64,000 bases of DNA from CAZBLK01 sp964492715 (GTDB lineage: Bacteria > Bacillota > Clostridia > Lachnospirales > WRBF01). Shown piece by piece: positions 15,525-23,553 of the stretch. The translations under genes were made by a program, and so were the position numbers. Under the pieces are notes generated by a model. It was not told the DNA's origin, did not search any database, and saw nothing but the letters and a program-made list of their open reading frames with translations. Where the stretch lies: NCBI GenBank assembly GCA_964492715.1, contig CAZBLK010000006.1, positions 1 through 64,000 on the forward strand, given 5' to 3'. Numbering within the stretch: the stretch's first letter is position 1; the number at the start of each line of letters is the position of its first letter.

Positions 15525-17180
15525 CTAACGTTTGATTTTATTAGTTCTTTTGTTTCTATACATGTCCTTGTCTGCCCTATGAATTATGTCATCAACGTTT
15601 TCGTCCTTAGCTTTGTCATAAAAGCTTACCCCTGCCGAAATTGAAATAAGCTTTTCGCCCAAAGGAGTTTCAAGTGGAATTGTAAGTTTGTTAATTTCCT
15701 GCACCAAATCTTCTACAAATTCTTTTGGGTAGTTTTTAGTAATTACAATAAACTCGTCGCCCCCAACCCTAAAAACATCAAACATAGAAAACGTAACACA
15801 AATTTCACGAGAAGCAGCCAAAATTGCCAAGTCGCCAATGTTGTGCCCATAAACGTCGTTAAGCGTTTTCAAATTATTCAAGTCGCAAACTATAACTCCA
15901 AAGTTGTTTATTTCATCTAGCTTGTTATAATGAAAATTAACAAGCTCGTTATAAGCAGTTCGGTTTCTTATTCCTGTAAGGCTGTCTTTGTAGGCAAGCT
16001 TAACAAGATGCTCTTGGTTGTTTTTCATAAGCAGCAAGTCTTTAAACTTAAACAAGGCGTCTATAGTAATGATAGTTATAAACACTAAAAAGCTTGGCTC
16101 AAAGCGCATGTCGGCATCTCTTGTTATAACATTAGGTACTAAAAACCCAAGAAACGCAATGATGCTTGCAAAGAAAAACATTACGCTTCTTTCCCTGTTT
16201 TTGTAATAGTCATAAACCAAAGTGGAAAATGCAACTAAAACATTTGTATGAGTAATTATAGAATTAATAAATGAAAGTTCACTATAGTCGCAAACCCCTA
16301 AAAGTTGCAGCAAAGTTGCCACACTAAAAAAGAGTACATCTACATAAAAAAGAATTTTAAGTGCTTCTTTGCCTCTTGGGTTGTAAGCAAGCCTAATGTA
16401 CAAAATAAAAGGTATTACAATAGAAAAATGAAACATGTTGTTAAAAATGTACACAGCAGAAGGTGAAGCCGCAAATGCTGCAACTATTGCATTGTCCGAA
16501 ATAAGCCACAAGCCGCCCCACATTGTCAAAAGCCCAAGCGCAACAAATTTTGCAGCCGTAAGCCTTTGAAAAAACAAAATAATTGAAATAGCGCAAACAA
16601 TTATACCAACAAAAAGCACAATAAATGAAATTACAAAGTATCCTGCTTCTTGTTCAATCATGTTGTAAAAAAAAGCACCGCTAGTTGTTTTGTAAACTGG
16701 TCCAAGCAAAATGTCATGCCCTGTGCTGTCCGCTTTTAAGTCTACATAAATTTTGCCTGAAAACCCTGACTCTAAAAAAATGCTATGCCAGCGTGTTCCC
16801 ACAGAGTGTAAATAACTTGGAAACGCTTCTTCGTCACCATATGAATAAATTACTCTATCACCGCTGTACACCTTCACTAAAAGAAAGTCGGTTCTAAACG
16901 TAATGCTTTCATACTTTCTAATAGGTTCAGCAATTTCTAGCGTAAACCTGACTGTATCATTTTTACCAACATTTTTAACAGACTCTCCTTGCTCTACAAC
17001 ACCTGACTCATTTGTTTTAAGATTAACATATTCCAAATTTCCGTATAATCTGTTACAATTGATATAGTCAATATATCTAGGTGTTCTATACTTAGTTGTG
17101 TCGGCAAGCATTCCAAAAGCAAGGAGAACGAATATGAAGAATACAGCCAAACTAATTTTATCTAATTTTTTTTGCATCAC
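15525..17180 (-). CDS. Membrane diguanylate cyclase (GGDEF)
   Basis: 551 residues. An N-terminal membrane segment (about 10-30) and a roughly 160-residue outside domain are followed by seven or eight hydrophobic segments between about 185 and 385, a 7TMR-DISM-like layout. The C-terminal GGDEF domain has RVGGDEFIVI as the catalytic site and starts with DSLTGIRNRTAYNEL. It should make cyclic di-GMP from two GTP in response to an outside signal. An RxxD inhibitory site is not seen at the expected place before GGDEF. It is divergent from the PHP gene across a dyad at 17285. Confidence 0.92.
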   Translation of the reverse strand: MMQKKLDKISLAVFFIFVLLAFGMLADTTKYRTPRYIDYINCNRLYGNLEYVNLKTNESGVVEQGESVKNVGKNDTVRFTLEIAEPIRKYESITFRTDFLLVKVYSGDRVIYSYGDEEAFPSYLHSVGTRWHSIFLESGFSGKIYVDLKADSTGHDILLGPVYKTTSGAFFYNMIEQEAGYFVISFIVLFVGIIVCAISIILFFQRLTAAKFVALGLLTMWGGLWLISDNAIVAAFAASPSAVYIFNNMFHFSIVIPFILYIRLAYNPRGKEALKILFYVDVLFFSVATLLQLLGVCDYSELSFINSIITHTNVLVAFSTLVYDYYKNRERSVMFFFASIIAFLGFLVPNVITRDADMRFEPSFLVFITIITIDALFKFKDLLLMKNNQEHLVKLAYKDSLTGIRNRTAYNELVNFHYNKLDEINNFGVIVCDLNNLKTLNDVYGHNIGDLAILAASREICVTFSMFDVFRVGGDEFIVITKNYPKEFVEDLVQEINKLTIPLETPLGEKLISISAGVSFYDKAKDENVDDIIHRADKDMYRNKRTNKIKR

Positions 17181-17197
17181 ATTACAGAACCCTTCCT

Positions 17198-17232
17198 AAT
17201 GTTAATTCAATGTTAATTCTAATGTTAATTCT
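17198..17232. repeat. Short tandem repeat AATGTTAATTC
   Basis: Three consecutive copies of AATGTTAATTC, separated by one or two bases, lie just upstream of the diguanylate cyclase gene. They could be binding-site repeats or simple slippage. Confidence 0.6.
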
Positions 17233-17284
17233 ATGGTCAAATTAAGTATTAATTCACGTCAAATTTATGTATAAGTTAAACTGT

Positions 17285-17319
17285 TTTACTAACTAATATT
17301 ATTATAATTAGTTAGTAAA
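17285..17319. promoter_or_regulatory. Perfect dyad in divergent promoter region
   Basis: TTTACTAACTAAT (17285-17297) and its exact complement (17307-17319) flank 9 AT bases. A TATAAT (17304-17309) lies inside the right part. Placement between divergent genes and perfect symmetry suggest a MarR- or TetR-type operator; no such regulator is adjacent. Confidence 0.55.
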
Positions 17320-17388
17320 GTCAATTATATTATTTTTATGCTTTACACTTTTATAAGTATACAATTTTTACTAATGAGGTGCTTAAAA

Positions 17389-18210
17389 TTGCTTGATTTG
17401 CATACACATACAACCGCTTCAGATGGTTTATACACGCCGACAGAGCTTGTGCTTATGGCTAAAGAAGTAGGTTTAACAACAATTGCCATTACAGACCACG
17501 ACACTACAGACGGAGTTGAAGAAGCTGTCAAATGCGGTGAAAAATGTGGGGTACGTGTTATTTCTGGCGTTGAAATTAGCGTAAGTGACAACAAAGAAAT
17601 GCACATTATAGGTTTAAACGTAGACATTAAAAACGAAGCCTTAAAAAAGGTTTGTGACGAAATTAAAGGTGACAGAAGTGCACGCCGCCAAAGAATTGTT
17701 GACTTTCTTGCAGAAAAAGGTGTTGACATTCTGCTTACAGACGTGGCAAAACTTGCAGGCGACAAATTAATTTGGCGTCCTCATTTTGCAATGGCAATGG
17801 TAAATGCTGGGTATGTAAAAAGCGTTGACGAAGCTTTTAGGCTGTACTTAGACACACCAGAGTTTCAAAAAATTGAGCGTCAAAAACCAACTGCCGAAGA
17901 AGCTATTAAGCTGATAAACGATGCAGCTGGTGTTTGTGTGCTTGCACACCCAGGGCGGCTATCCTTTTCACCTGCCGAGCTTGACAATTGGCTTGAAAAA
18001 TTAAAAGGCTTTGGGCTTAAAGGGCTTGAATGTTATTACAGCACCCACACCAAAGAACAAACACGGCTTTTTCTTGAGCTTGCAAAAAAGCATGAGCTTC
18101 TCGTTACAGTAGGTACGGACTTTCATGGTGATAAAATTAAAGAAAAGATTAAGCTTGGGACGGGAATTGACAATAATTTGAAAGAGGTAAAGCTGGCGTT
18201 GCCATTTTAA
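17389..18210 (+). CDS. PHP domain phosphoesterase
   Basis: 273 residues from a TTG start. PHP metal motifs are complete: DLHTHTTASDG, ITDHDTTDG, GVEIS, LAHPGRL and GTDFHG. This is the YciV/RnaAM-like group (5'-3' exoribonuclease on short RNA, or nucleoside 3',5'-bisphosphate phosphatase), so a trinuclear metal phosphoesterase is predicted. GAGGTG lies 8 bases before the TTG at 17389, while the upstream ATG at 17338 has no site. It stands alone, facing away from the diguanylate cyclase. Confidence 0.88.
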   Translation: MLDLHTHTTASDGLYTPTELVLMAKEVGLTTIAITDHDTTDGVEEAVKCGEKCGVRVISGVEISVSDNKEMHIIGLNVDIKNEALKKVCDEIKGDRSARRQRIVDFLAEKGVDILLTDVAKLAGDKLIWRPHFAMAMVNAGYVKSVDEAFRLYLDTPEFQKIERQKPTAEEAIKLINDAAGVCVLAHPGRLSFSPAELDNWLEKLKGFGLKGLECYYSTHTKEQTRLFLELAKKHELLVTVGTDFHGDKIKEKIKLGTGIDNNLKEVKLALPF

Positions 18211-18231
18211 ATGCACCATAATATCAATACT

Positions 18232-18393
18232 GGGCGTGTTTGGTAAATCGCTTTGTATGGGTTTTTGAGCAGACTTTTCGTTATACAAGGAAGTAAAAAC
18301 CGAATTTACCCAAAGGCAACCAAGGTTTTTTCTAACGAAGTATAGCAGAAAGCCTGCCGAAAATACGTGCAAATGGAATAAAGAAACACTCCC
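18232..18393. repeat. About 160-bp inverted-repeat element, degenerate (MITE-like)
   Basis: Left end GGGCGTGTTTGG and right end AAACACTCCC followed by TA. Internal TCTAACGAAGTATAGC is shared with the elements at 37116 and 60027. The 162-base length matches theirs. The left flank is no longer TA. Confidence 0.6.
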
Positions 18394-18399
18394 TATACA

Positions 18400-18616
18400 T
18401 TGGCGACTATTTTTGTCCAAAAATGTCTTTAGCCCACGCTTAGGGTGCTGTCAAGTTCGGACTAAGTGAATTATATCAAAAGCTTTGCTCAGTAGCTTAT
18501 ATATAAAAATGCGAATCAAGAGTTAAAAAACCCAATGATAAGAAGCAAGCAAAAAGCCAACCTAGAAGCAACAAAAGAAATGAGTCCATTAGAAGAATGA
18601 ACATTAGAAGTGAACA
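18400..18616. other. Non-coding region before the IS remnant
   Basis: No reading frame with a start site. Near 18505 a stretch GAATCAAGAGTTAAAAAAC matches one end of the inverted repeat at 35771-35873. At 18598-18638 the unit GAACATTAGAAGT is repeated three times; this repeat runs into the 3' end of the broken transposase. Confidence 0.5.
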
Positions 18617-19080
18617 TTAGAAGTGAACATTAGAAGCGTGTTGGATATTTGTCTTTACTTGAATCCAATTAATAAAAGATTCAATTGGTTGACGAAAAGA
18701 ACTGATAGCTTTAGAAACCAATCTGCTAGCAGCACCAAACATGTTCTTTTCCCACTGTTCTTCACCTTTTTTTGACTTTACAGGGGTTAGTATTTCAGAG
18801 TTATTTGTCCTTAGGAGTTCATTAAATGCTTTGTCGCAGTATGCTTTGTCTGCCAAAATAGTGCGATTGCGTAATGTTTCAAGGACAGGTTTTACAGCTA
18901 CAAGGTCATGAACGTTAGCTGGAGCTAGGAGCAAGTATTCTGGAAAAGGTATGCTTTTATTACGCTCAAAGCCTATGGTATGAAGCTTTAAGCCATAAAA
19001 ATGCATATCCTAGGATAAGAAGTTACTTTATGTTTCTCACAAACTTCCTTTACCTTATTTATGATATCATTCTTAAACAT
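18617..19080 (-). pseudogene. Decayed DDE transposase, internally deleted
   Basis: The minus strand has AGGAGG before an ATG at 19080 and about 28 codons of an N-terminus (MFKNDIINKVKEVCEKHKV). The frame then shifts near 19015 into a transposase C-terminal half: FYGLKLHTIG, LLAPANVHDL, ILADKAYCDKAF and PIESFINWIQVKTNIQ. The middle of the gene, with the first catalytic Asp, is deleted. The end is altered by a CTTCTAATGTTCA tandem repeat that brings a stop. The motifs resemble the IS982/IS4-like DDE group; the exact family is uncertain. No intact terminal repeats are seen. Confidence 0.75.
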
Positions 19081-19200
19081 GGTGAAATCCTCCTATATTA
19101 TACTGTATTTATTATATTTTGCAACATATAAAAGTTCTTCATTTAAAATTTTTTTATATCATGTTTATATATAACCATTGCCCACAACCCAATTCTTACC

Positions 19201-19247
19201 AACAGCCTTAAACCACTTGATTTTACTGGGTTTAAGGCTGTTTTTAT
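19201..19247 (+). terminator. Strong hairpin with T run
   Basis: AACAGCCTTAAACC (19201-19214) pairs with its exact complement (19229-19242), followed by TTT. It would end rightward transcription, but no intact plus-strand gene lies directly before it. Confidence 0.7.
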
Positions 19248-19356
19248 GCCCCCGTGGGCAAAAGCCGCCCTGACCCCCTGAAATACCCCCATTTGCCCAC
19301 ATTTTGCCCACGAAAATTTTTGGAGCGACTAAAACACAGCAGAAAACAGCAAACTA

Positions 19357-19396
19357 AAATGAGGTGCTCCAATCTCTGGAACACCTCATTTTTCAA
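19357..19396 (-). terminator. Terminator after rubrerythrin
   Basis: AAAATGAGGTG(C)TCCA pairs with TGGAACACCTCATTTTT. On the minus strand it ends in TTTTAGTTTG, downstream of the rubrerythrin stop. The T run on the other side makes it usable in both directions. Confidence 0.75.
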
Positions 19397-19434
19397 GGCT
19401 TTATGCCTTATTTTACTGTATTTTCTTTTATTTA

Positions 19435-19980
19435 TTATTTACCGAAGTATCTGTCAAGTAAGCCTTTGAAAGCTTGACCATGTCTAGCTTCGTCTTTGCA
19501 CATTTCATGAACAGTATCATGAATAGCATCAAGGTTAGCTTGTTTAGCCTTAGTAGCAAGGTCTTTCTTGCCTTGGCAAGCGCCGTGCTCAGCAGCTACA
19601 CGCATTTCAAGGTTAGTTTTAGTTGAAGCTGAAACAACTTCGCCCAAAAGCTCTGCAAACTTTGCAGCGTGCTCAGCCTCTTCAAAAGCAATACGCTTGT
19701 AAGCTTCTGCTACTTCTGGATAACCTTCACGGTCTGCTTGGCGTGACATAGCAAGGTACATACCAACTTCTGTGCACTCGCCCATGAAGTTCATTTTCAA
19801 GCCCTCGATAATTTCTGGGTCAATGTCTTTTGCTACGCCAATTCTGTGCTCGTCAGCAAAAGCAAGGTCGCCAGCTTGTTCTACAAACTTAGAAGCAGGA
19901 GCTTGGCAAAGTGGGCATTTTTCTGGTGGTGTGTTGCCCTCGTGTACATAACCGCAAACTGAACATACAAATTTTTTCAT
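19435..19980 (-). CDS. Reverse rubrerythrin (N-terminal rubredoxin domain)
   Basis: 181 residues. The rubredoxin-type iron site is at the N-terminus (C6-x2-C9 and C22-x2-C25 in PEKCPLCQAP), followed by a ferritin-like diiron domain with FMGECTEVGMYL, AFEEAEHAAKF, MRVAAEHGACQG and MCKDEARHGQAF. The order is reversed relative to classical rubrerythrin, as in clostridial reverse rubrerythrins that serve as NADH-dependent peroxidases and oxygen reductases. A GGAGG site precedes the ATG. A PerR/Fur-like box lies at its promoter, so peroxide induction is likely. Superoxide dismutase is the next gene upstream but has its own terminator. Confidence 0.93.
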   Translation of the reverse strand: MKKFVCSVCGYVHEGNTPPEKCPLCQAPASKFVEQAGDLAFADEHRIGVAKDIDPEIIEGLKMNFMGECTEVGMYLAMSRQADREGYPEVAEAYKRIAFEEAEHAAKFAELLGEVVSASTKTNLEMRVAAEHGACQGKKDLATKAKQANLDAIHDTVHEMCKDEARHGQAFKGLLDRYFGK

Positions 19981-20013
19981 ATTAGTTCTCCTCCATTTAT
20001 AATTTATATCAAA

Positions 20014-20064
20014 TGATAATTATTATTACTTAGATAAGTATACCACATTTAAATTCATTGTCAA
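20014..20064 (-). promoter_or_regulatory. Rubrerythrin promoter with PerR/Fur-like box
   Basis: On the minus strand TTGACA (20059-20064), a 16-base spacer and TATACT (20037-20042) form the promoter. TGATAATTATTATTA at 20014-20028 is a 7-1-7 palindrome with one mismatch, close to the PerR/Fur consensus, placed just downstream of the -10 where a repressor would block transcription. Confidence 0.75.
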
Positions 20065-20135
20065 TATAATTGTAGATGAATTTTCTAGTAAGTTTTTATT
20101 ATATTTTTACAAATTTGGTATAAATTATTCACATA

Positions 20136-20163
20136 CAAAAAAATCCCCCACAAATGTGAGGGA
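20136..20163 (-). terminator. Terminator of superoxide dismutase gene
   Basis: On the minus strand TCCCTCACA-ttt-GTGGGGGA is followed by TTTTTTT. Confidence 0.8.
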
Positions 20164-20175
20164 AAGTATTATCAT

Positions 20176-20228
20176 TTAAGAACCTGTGTTCAATATGACG
20201 ACTTCGTATTGAACACAGGTTCTAAGTA
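20176..20228. repeat. Perfect inverted repeat AGAACCTGTGTTCAATA
   Basis: Arms of 17 bases (20179-20195 and 20207-20223) around an 11-base loop, with TTAAG/CTTAG flanks. The arm resembles the ends of the larger element at 34121-34287 (AGAGCCTGTTCAGAATC), so it may be a minimal member of that family. It lies between the sod stop and its terminator. Confidence 0.65.
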
Positions 20229-20281
20229 TTAATGGAACTTCATTAAAAAAATGTTGTCAAAGCGAAGGGGTTTTTCAATGT

Positions 20282-20911
20282 TTAAGCATTTTCAATTCTT
20301 CGCTCAACTAAATCCCAGTTAACAACGTTAAAAAAGTCGTCAATATATTCGCCACGGTTGCCGTAGTGCTTTAAAAAGTAGGCGTGCTCCCAAACATCAA
20401 TGTTTAAAAGCGGAACAGCATTTAACGAAATAGGCGTGTCTTGGTTTGCAGTTGTCAAAATTTTAAACACACCATTTTTGTCTTTCACAAGCCACGCATA
20501 ACCCGAGCCAAAAACCGACAGTGCCGCTTCCTTTAAGCTACTTTTCAGCATATCAAGCCCCATAGAACCTTTGCTTAAAAGCCCTTCAAGCTTTGTGTTG
20601 CTCCATTTTTGCTGTGCTGGTGTCATTCCGTTAAAATAAAAAACATGGTTAAATACGCCGCCTGCATAGTTATGTACCTGAGTTTGAATTTGTGCAGGCA
20701 ATAAGGCCGAGTTGGCTAACAGCTTTTGCAAAGACCAGTTCCAATACAACGGATAGTCTGCAAGAACTGCGTTTAATTTGTCTACATATCCTTGAAGAAG
20801 TTTGTCGTGGTGAATTTTCATTGTTTTTGTGTCGATAAACGGCTCTAGTGCGTCATACGAATATGGCAGCGGCGGATTTCTGAAAGGGTATTTGTTTTTT
20901 GGTTTGTTCAT
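20282..20911 (-). CDS. Superoxide dismutase (Fe/Mn type)
   Basis: 209 residues. The N-terminal domain has PLPYSYDALEPFID and the ligand His in MKIHHDKLLQGYV; the second His is in VFNHVFYFNG. The C-terminal signature DVWEHAYFLKHYGNR supplies the Asp and His ligands. It converts superoxide to hydrogen peroxide, which the adjacent rubrerythrin can remove. Fe or Mn use cannot be told with confidence. A GGAGGT site precedes the ATG. No signal peptide is seen. Confidence 0.92.
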   Translation of the reverse strand: MNKPKNKYPFRNPPLPYSYDALEPFIDTKTMKIHHDKLLQGYVDKLNAVLADYPLYWNWSLQKLLANSALLPAQIQTQVHNYAGGVFNHVFYFNGMTPAQQKWSNTKLEGLLSKGSMGLDMLKSSLKEAALSVFGSGYAWLVKDKNGVFKILTTANQDTPISLNAVPLLNIDVWEHAYFLKHYGNRGEYIDDFFNVVNWDLVERRIENA

Positions 20912-20949
20912 ATACCTACCTCCAAAATATTTTTATGGAGTGCGGACTT

Positions 20950-20984
20950 ATACTAGCTTCAATAAAGATAAACGAAGCTAGTAT
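20950..20984. promoter_or_regulatory. Inverted repeat upstream of superoxide dismutase
   Basis: Perfect 11-base arms ATACTAGCTTC (20950-20960) and GAAGCTAGTAT (20974-20984) with a 13-base centre, 39-73 bases before the sod start. It could be an operator; it also abuts the palindromic element that begins at 20985. Confidence 0.45.
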
Positions 20985-21051
20985 TAGCAATTCCTTTTAC
21001 AAAACTAAACTTTGACATTCCTTTATCAATGTCCAAAAAGTGGAATTGCTA
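20985..21051. repeat. Short TAGCAATT palindromic element
   Basis: TAGCAATTCC at the left and GGAATTGCTA at the right, with inner GACATt and aATGTC. The ends are the same as in the element at 22553-22656, but the interior is shorter. Confidence 0.7.
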
Positions 21052-21125
21052 TGGGATTATGTAAGTTTTTGTAAGCACTCATATTATATTATATTGTTGA
21101 AGGAAAATTATGTTATTAAATTACA

Positions 21126-21659
21126 CTAATTATTTTTTTGGGCTTTAAAAGCTGCCCTCAAAACAGTGCCAATAATAAAATAAACCAAAATACCAAACCC
21201 ACCTTGCAAAACGTTCGGCAAAACCGAAGCTACCGAAGCTGATATTCCGCCTAATAAAAATATTCCTGCAAAAAAATAACCGACAACCATGAAAAAAGCT
21301 CCGCTAAAAACGGCTACTACATTTTTAAGTGAAGCAAGTTTTATTTCGCCAATTTGTTCTTGCGAAGTTTTTTCACTTAATACTCCGCATAAAAACCCCA
21401 TTGCCCCTTTAATTACAAGCGAGAACAACGCCCAATGTGCATAACCTGTTAAAACATCAGCCAAAAGTGAGCCAAGCCCCCCTGCAAACATAGCCGTTCT
21501 TTTGCCAAAAAAAACAGCACAAATTAAAATTATACCGTCTCCCATGTGTATATAGCCGTTTGCCGCAGGAACAGGAATTTGCAAAATGATTGTGCTAATT
21601 AAAACAAACGCTGTAAACACAGCATTAATTGCTAAGTCTTTAGCTGACATTTTCCCCAA
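21126..21659 (-). CDS. ECF transporter S component
   Basis: 177 residues from the TTG at 21659 (AGAGGTG 6 bases upstream). Five or six hydrophobic helices; the block IPVPAANGYIHMGDGIIL followed by GSLLADVLTGYAHW and LVIKGAMGF is typical of ECF S components for vitamin-like substrates. S components capture a vitamin or precursor and dock to the shared EcfA-EcfA'-EcfT module; the ATPase pair at 2100-3793 could serve it. No riboswitch is seen upstream, so the substrate is open. Confidence 0.85.
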   Translation of the reverse strand: MGKMSAKDLAINAVFTAFVLISTIILQIPVPAANGYIHMGDGIILICAVFFGKRTAMFAGGLGSLLADVLTGYAHWALFSLVIKGAMGFLCGVLSEKTSQEQIGEIKLASLKNVVAVFSGAFFMVVGYFFAGIFLLGGISASVASVLPNVLQGGFGILVYFIIGTVLRAAFKAQKNN

Positions 21660-21808
21660 TGTGTTCACCTCTTGCTTCAAATTATAGCATAAATCAACCA
21701 TTTTTAAAGTGTTCTGTGCGGGAACATAAAATTGTACCGATACAATTCTTAATGCAAATTAAAAGGCTTCAAAGTTTAAAACTTTGTAACCTTTCATAGG
21801 TCAAACAT

Positions 21809-22522
21809 CTATGAAAAAAGCTTTGTAATCCAATTAACAAAAGGTATGTAAGCTATAGGAAGAAATATAGCAGGGAGCATGTTACCAACTCTAACTTTGC
21901 CTGCACCCAAAAGCCCAAGCATGTTTATAGACAAACCCATAATTAAAACCCCTCCAACAGCCGACATCTCACGCACAACATCTGCTGGCAAAAATGGGCC
22001 TACCCAAATTGCAAGTAAAGTCAAAGTACCCTGATAAATTAAAACGCCAAACCCAGAAAACAACACGCCCACGCCCATTGTTGCTGCAAATGTAACAGCC
22101 GTTACACAGTCAATTACACTTTTTGACAAAATAATGCTGTAGTTGCCGTTTATACCGGCTTCCATAGAACCCATTACTGCCATAGAGCCTATGCAAAACA
22201 AAAGCGTTGCGCTCATAAAGCCCTCTGTAAAGCGGCTTTCGTCTTGCTTTTTCATAAATTTGTTTTTTATTGTGTTGCCAAGGTTGTCAAGCCTGTCTTC
22301 TATTTTAAGCATTTCGCCGATAATTATTCCAATTACTATACAAACGATTACACCTAAAAAGTCTTCCGTTTGAAGTGCGCTAGATATTCCTATAGCTGCT
22401 ACGCAAAGGGCAAGCCCTGTTACTAAAGCTTTAGAGTAGTTTTCTTTAATTTTGTTTTTGAATATAAGCCCAATTATACTGCCTAATATAACAAGCACTG
22501 CATTGATGACACTAGCTATCAT
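21809..22522 (-). CDS. DUF554 membrane protein
   Basis: 237 residues with about seven hydrophobic segments. The N-terminus MIASVINAVLVILGSIIGL and the motifs LCVAAIGISSALQ, FCIGSMAVMGSMEAG and GGVLIMGLSINMLGL are DUF554 (YdfK-type) signatures. The family is an integral membrane protein of unknown function. It lies upstream of the S component on the same strand, 149 bases away and so probably not tightly coupled. Confidence 0.88.
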   Translation of the reverse strand: MIASVINAVLVILGSIIGLIFKNKIKENYSKALVTGLALCVAAIGISSALQTEDFLGVIVCIVIGIIIGEMLKIEDRLDNLGNTIKNKFMKKQDESRFTEGFMSATLLFCIGSMAVMGSMEAGINGNYSIILSKSVIDCVTAVTFAATMGVGVLFSGFGVLIYQGTLTLLAIWVGPFLPADVVREMSAVGGVLIMGLSINMLGLLGAGKVRVGNMLPAIFLPIAYIPFVNWITKLFS

Positions 22523-22552
22523 TTGTAATCACTCCTAAAATTTTGTATTATA

Positions 22553-22656
22553 TATAGCAATTTCGTTTTTAATCGACATTGTCTATCGGTCAAAACACCA
22601 AACGTCTAGGCGTTTGGCTTCCATCAGCCAATATCGTTAAAAACTGGAATTGCTAT
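22553..22656. repeat. TAGCAATT palindromic element, complete copy
   Basis: TATAGCAATTTCGTTTTTAA at the left and TTAAAAACTGGAATTGCTATA at the right form imperfect terminal inverted repeats. A central hairpin CCAAACG-tctagg-CGTTTGG lies at 22598-22617. The 104-base length equals that of the copy at 12057. Confidence 0.8.
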
Positions 22657-22803
22657 AAGCCCTTAATATTATAATCCAAAATTAAAGAAATGCCAAAATT
22701 TATTTTACTTTATTTACTCTACGGATAGTTTATTGTAAGTTATTAAAATACTGCTATAATATGAGAATTAACAGTTGAAAAATTTTGTTATTTCTTAAAA
22801 AAA

Positions 22804-22851
22804 TGGGGCAAGGGCTAGTCCCTTGCGGGGTTTTAGGTGCTCTAATGTCTT
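22804..22851. repeat. GC-rich double-hairpin repeat, worn copy
   Basis: GGGGCAAGGGCTAGTCCCTTGCGGGG followed by a decayed second hairpin (TTTTAGGTGCTCTAATGTCTTT). It sits just upstream of the HTH-desulfoferrodoxin gene. Confidence 0.75.
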
Positions 22852-22877
22852 TGCTTTAAATTACATGGAGGTACAAA

Positions 22878-23462
22878 ATGGACTGCCAAAAAACAGGAGA
22901 ATTAATTTTAAGCCTACGAAAAGAAAAGGGCATGACTCAAAAACAACTTGCAGACATTTTAAACATAAGTGACAAAACAATTTCAAAGTGGGAGCGTGGC
23001 TTGGGCTGCCCTGACGTTTCACTTTTAAACAGCTTGGCTAATGCGCTTGGCGTTGATATTGAAAAAATACTTTCTGGCGAATTAAACCAAAATGAAATTG
23101 ATGGAGGAAATATGAAGAAAATAAAATTTTATGTGTGTAAGGATTGCGGAAACGTTGTTACAAGCACTGGCGAAGCTTCGGTTTCTTGCTGTGGAAGAAA
23201 GATAGATGAGCTTGTTCCTGCAAAATCCAATGAAGCGCACCAGCTTAAACACGAACTTATAGAAGACGAAATTTTTATTTCAAGTGAGCATGAAGCGACA
23301 AAGGAACACTACATTTCATTTGTTGCATATGTAACAGGCGAAAAGCTTTTGCTGGTTAAGTTATACCCAGAGTGGAACATTCAAGTAAGGTTTCCTAAGT
23401 TTAAACACGGAATGATTTATTTTTACTGCACAAACCATGGGCTTTTTAGGCAGATTATATAA
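22878..23462 (+). CDS. XRE regulator fused to desulfoferrodoxin domains
   Basis: 194 residues in three parts. Residues 7-65 are an XRE helix-turn-helix (MTQKQLADILNISDKTISKW). Residues 77-110 carry the desulforedoxin-type iron site: FYVCKDCGNVV, then CCGRKI, four cysteines in the C-x2-C...CC pattern. The rest is superoxide-reductase-like: SSEHEATKEHYISFVAY, KLYPEWNIQVRF and YFYCTNHGLF; the Cys and His of the last motif match catalytic iron ligands. One expected N-terminal His may be that of QLKHEL. It is plausibly a redox-sensing repressor or a regulator-enzyme hybrid. GGAGG precedes the ATG. Confidence 0.85.
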   Translation: MDCQKTGELILSLRKEKGMTQKQLADILNISDKTISKWERGLGCPDVSLLNSLANALGVDIEKILSGELNQNEIDGGNMKKIKFYVCKDCGNVVTSTGEASVSCCGRKIDELVPAKSNEAHQLKHELIEDEIFISSEHEATKEHYISFVAYVTGEKLLLVKLYPEWNIQVRFPKFKHGMIYFYCTNHGLFRQII

Positions 23463-23469
23463 ACAGCAT

Positions 23470-23535
23470 GGGGCTAATGCAAACGCATTGTAGGGGGTGC
23501 AAAATAGCGTTCCCTACAATGCGTTTTGCAACCCC
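23470..23535. repeat. Inverted repeat / possible terminator
   Basis: CGCATTGTAGGG and CCCTACAATGCG (within 23478-23530) form the stem, extended outward by TGCAA/TTGCA and GGGG/CCCC. It lies between convergent genes. No T run follows directly, so it may be a mobile palindrome rather than a terminator. Confidence 0.55.
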
Positions 23536-23553
23536 GTGATAATAAACAATACG

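Noticed and set aside
18001..18420. 139-residue minus-strand frame across the end of the PHP gene
   Set aside because: It overlaps a conserved gene on the other strand and a repeat element, and has no ribosome site.
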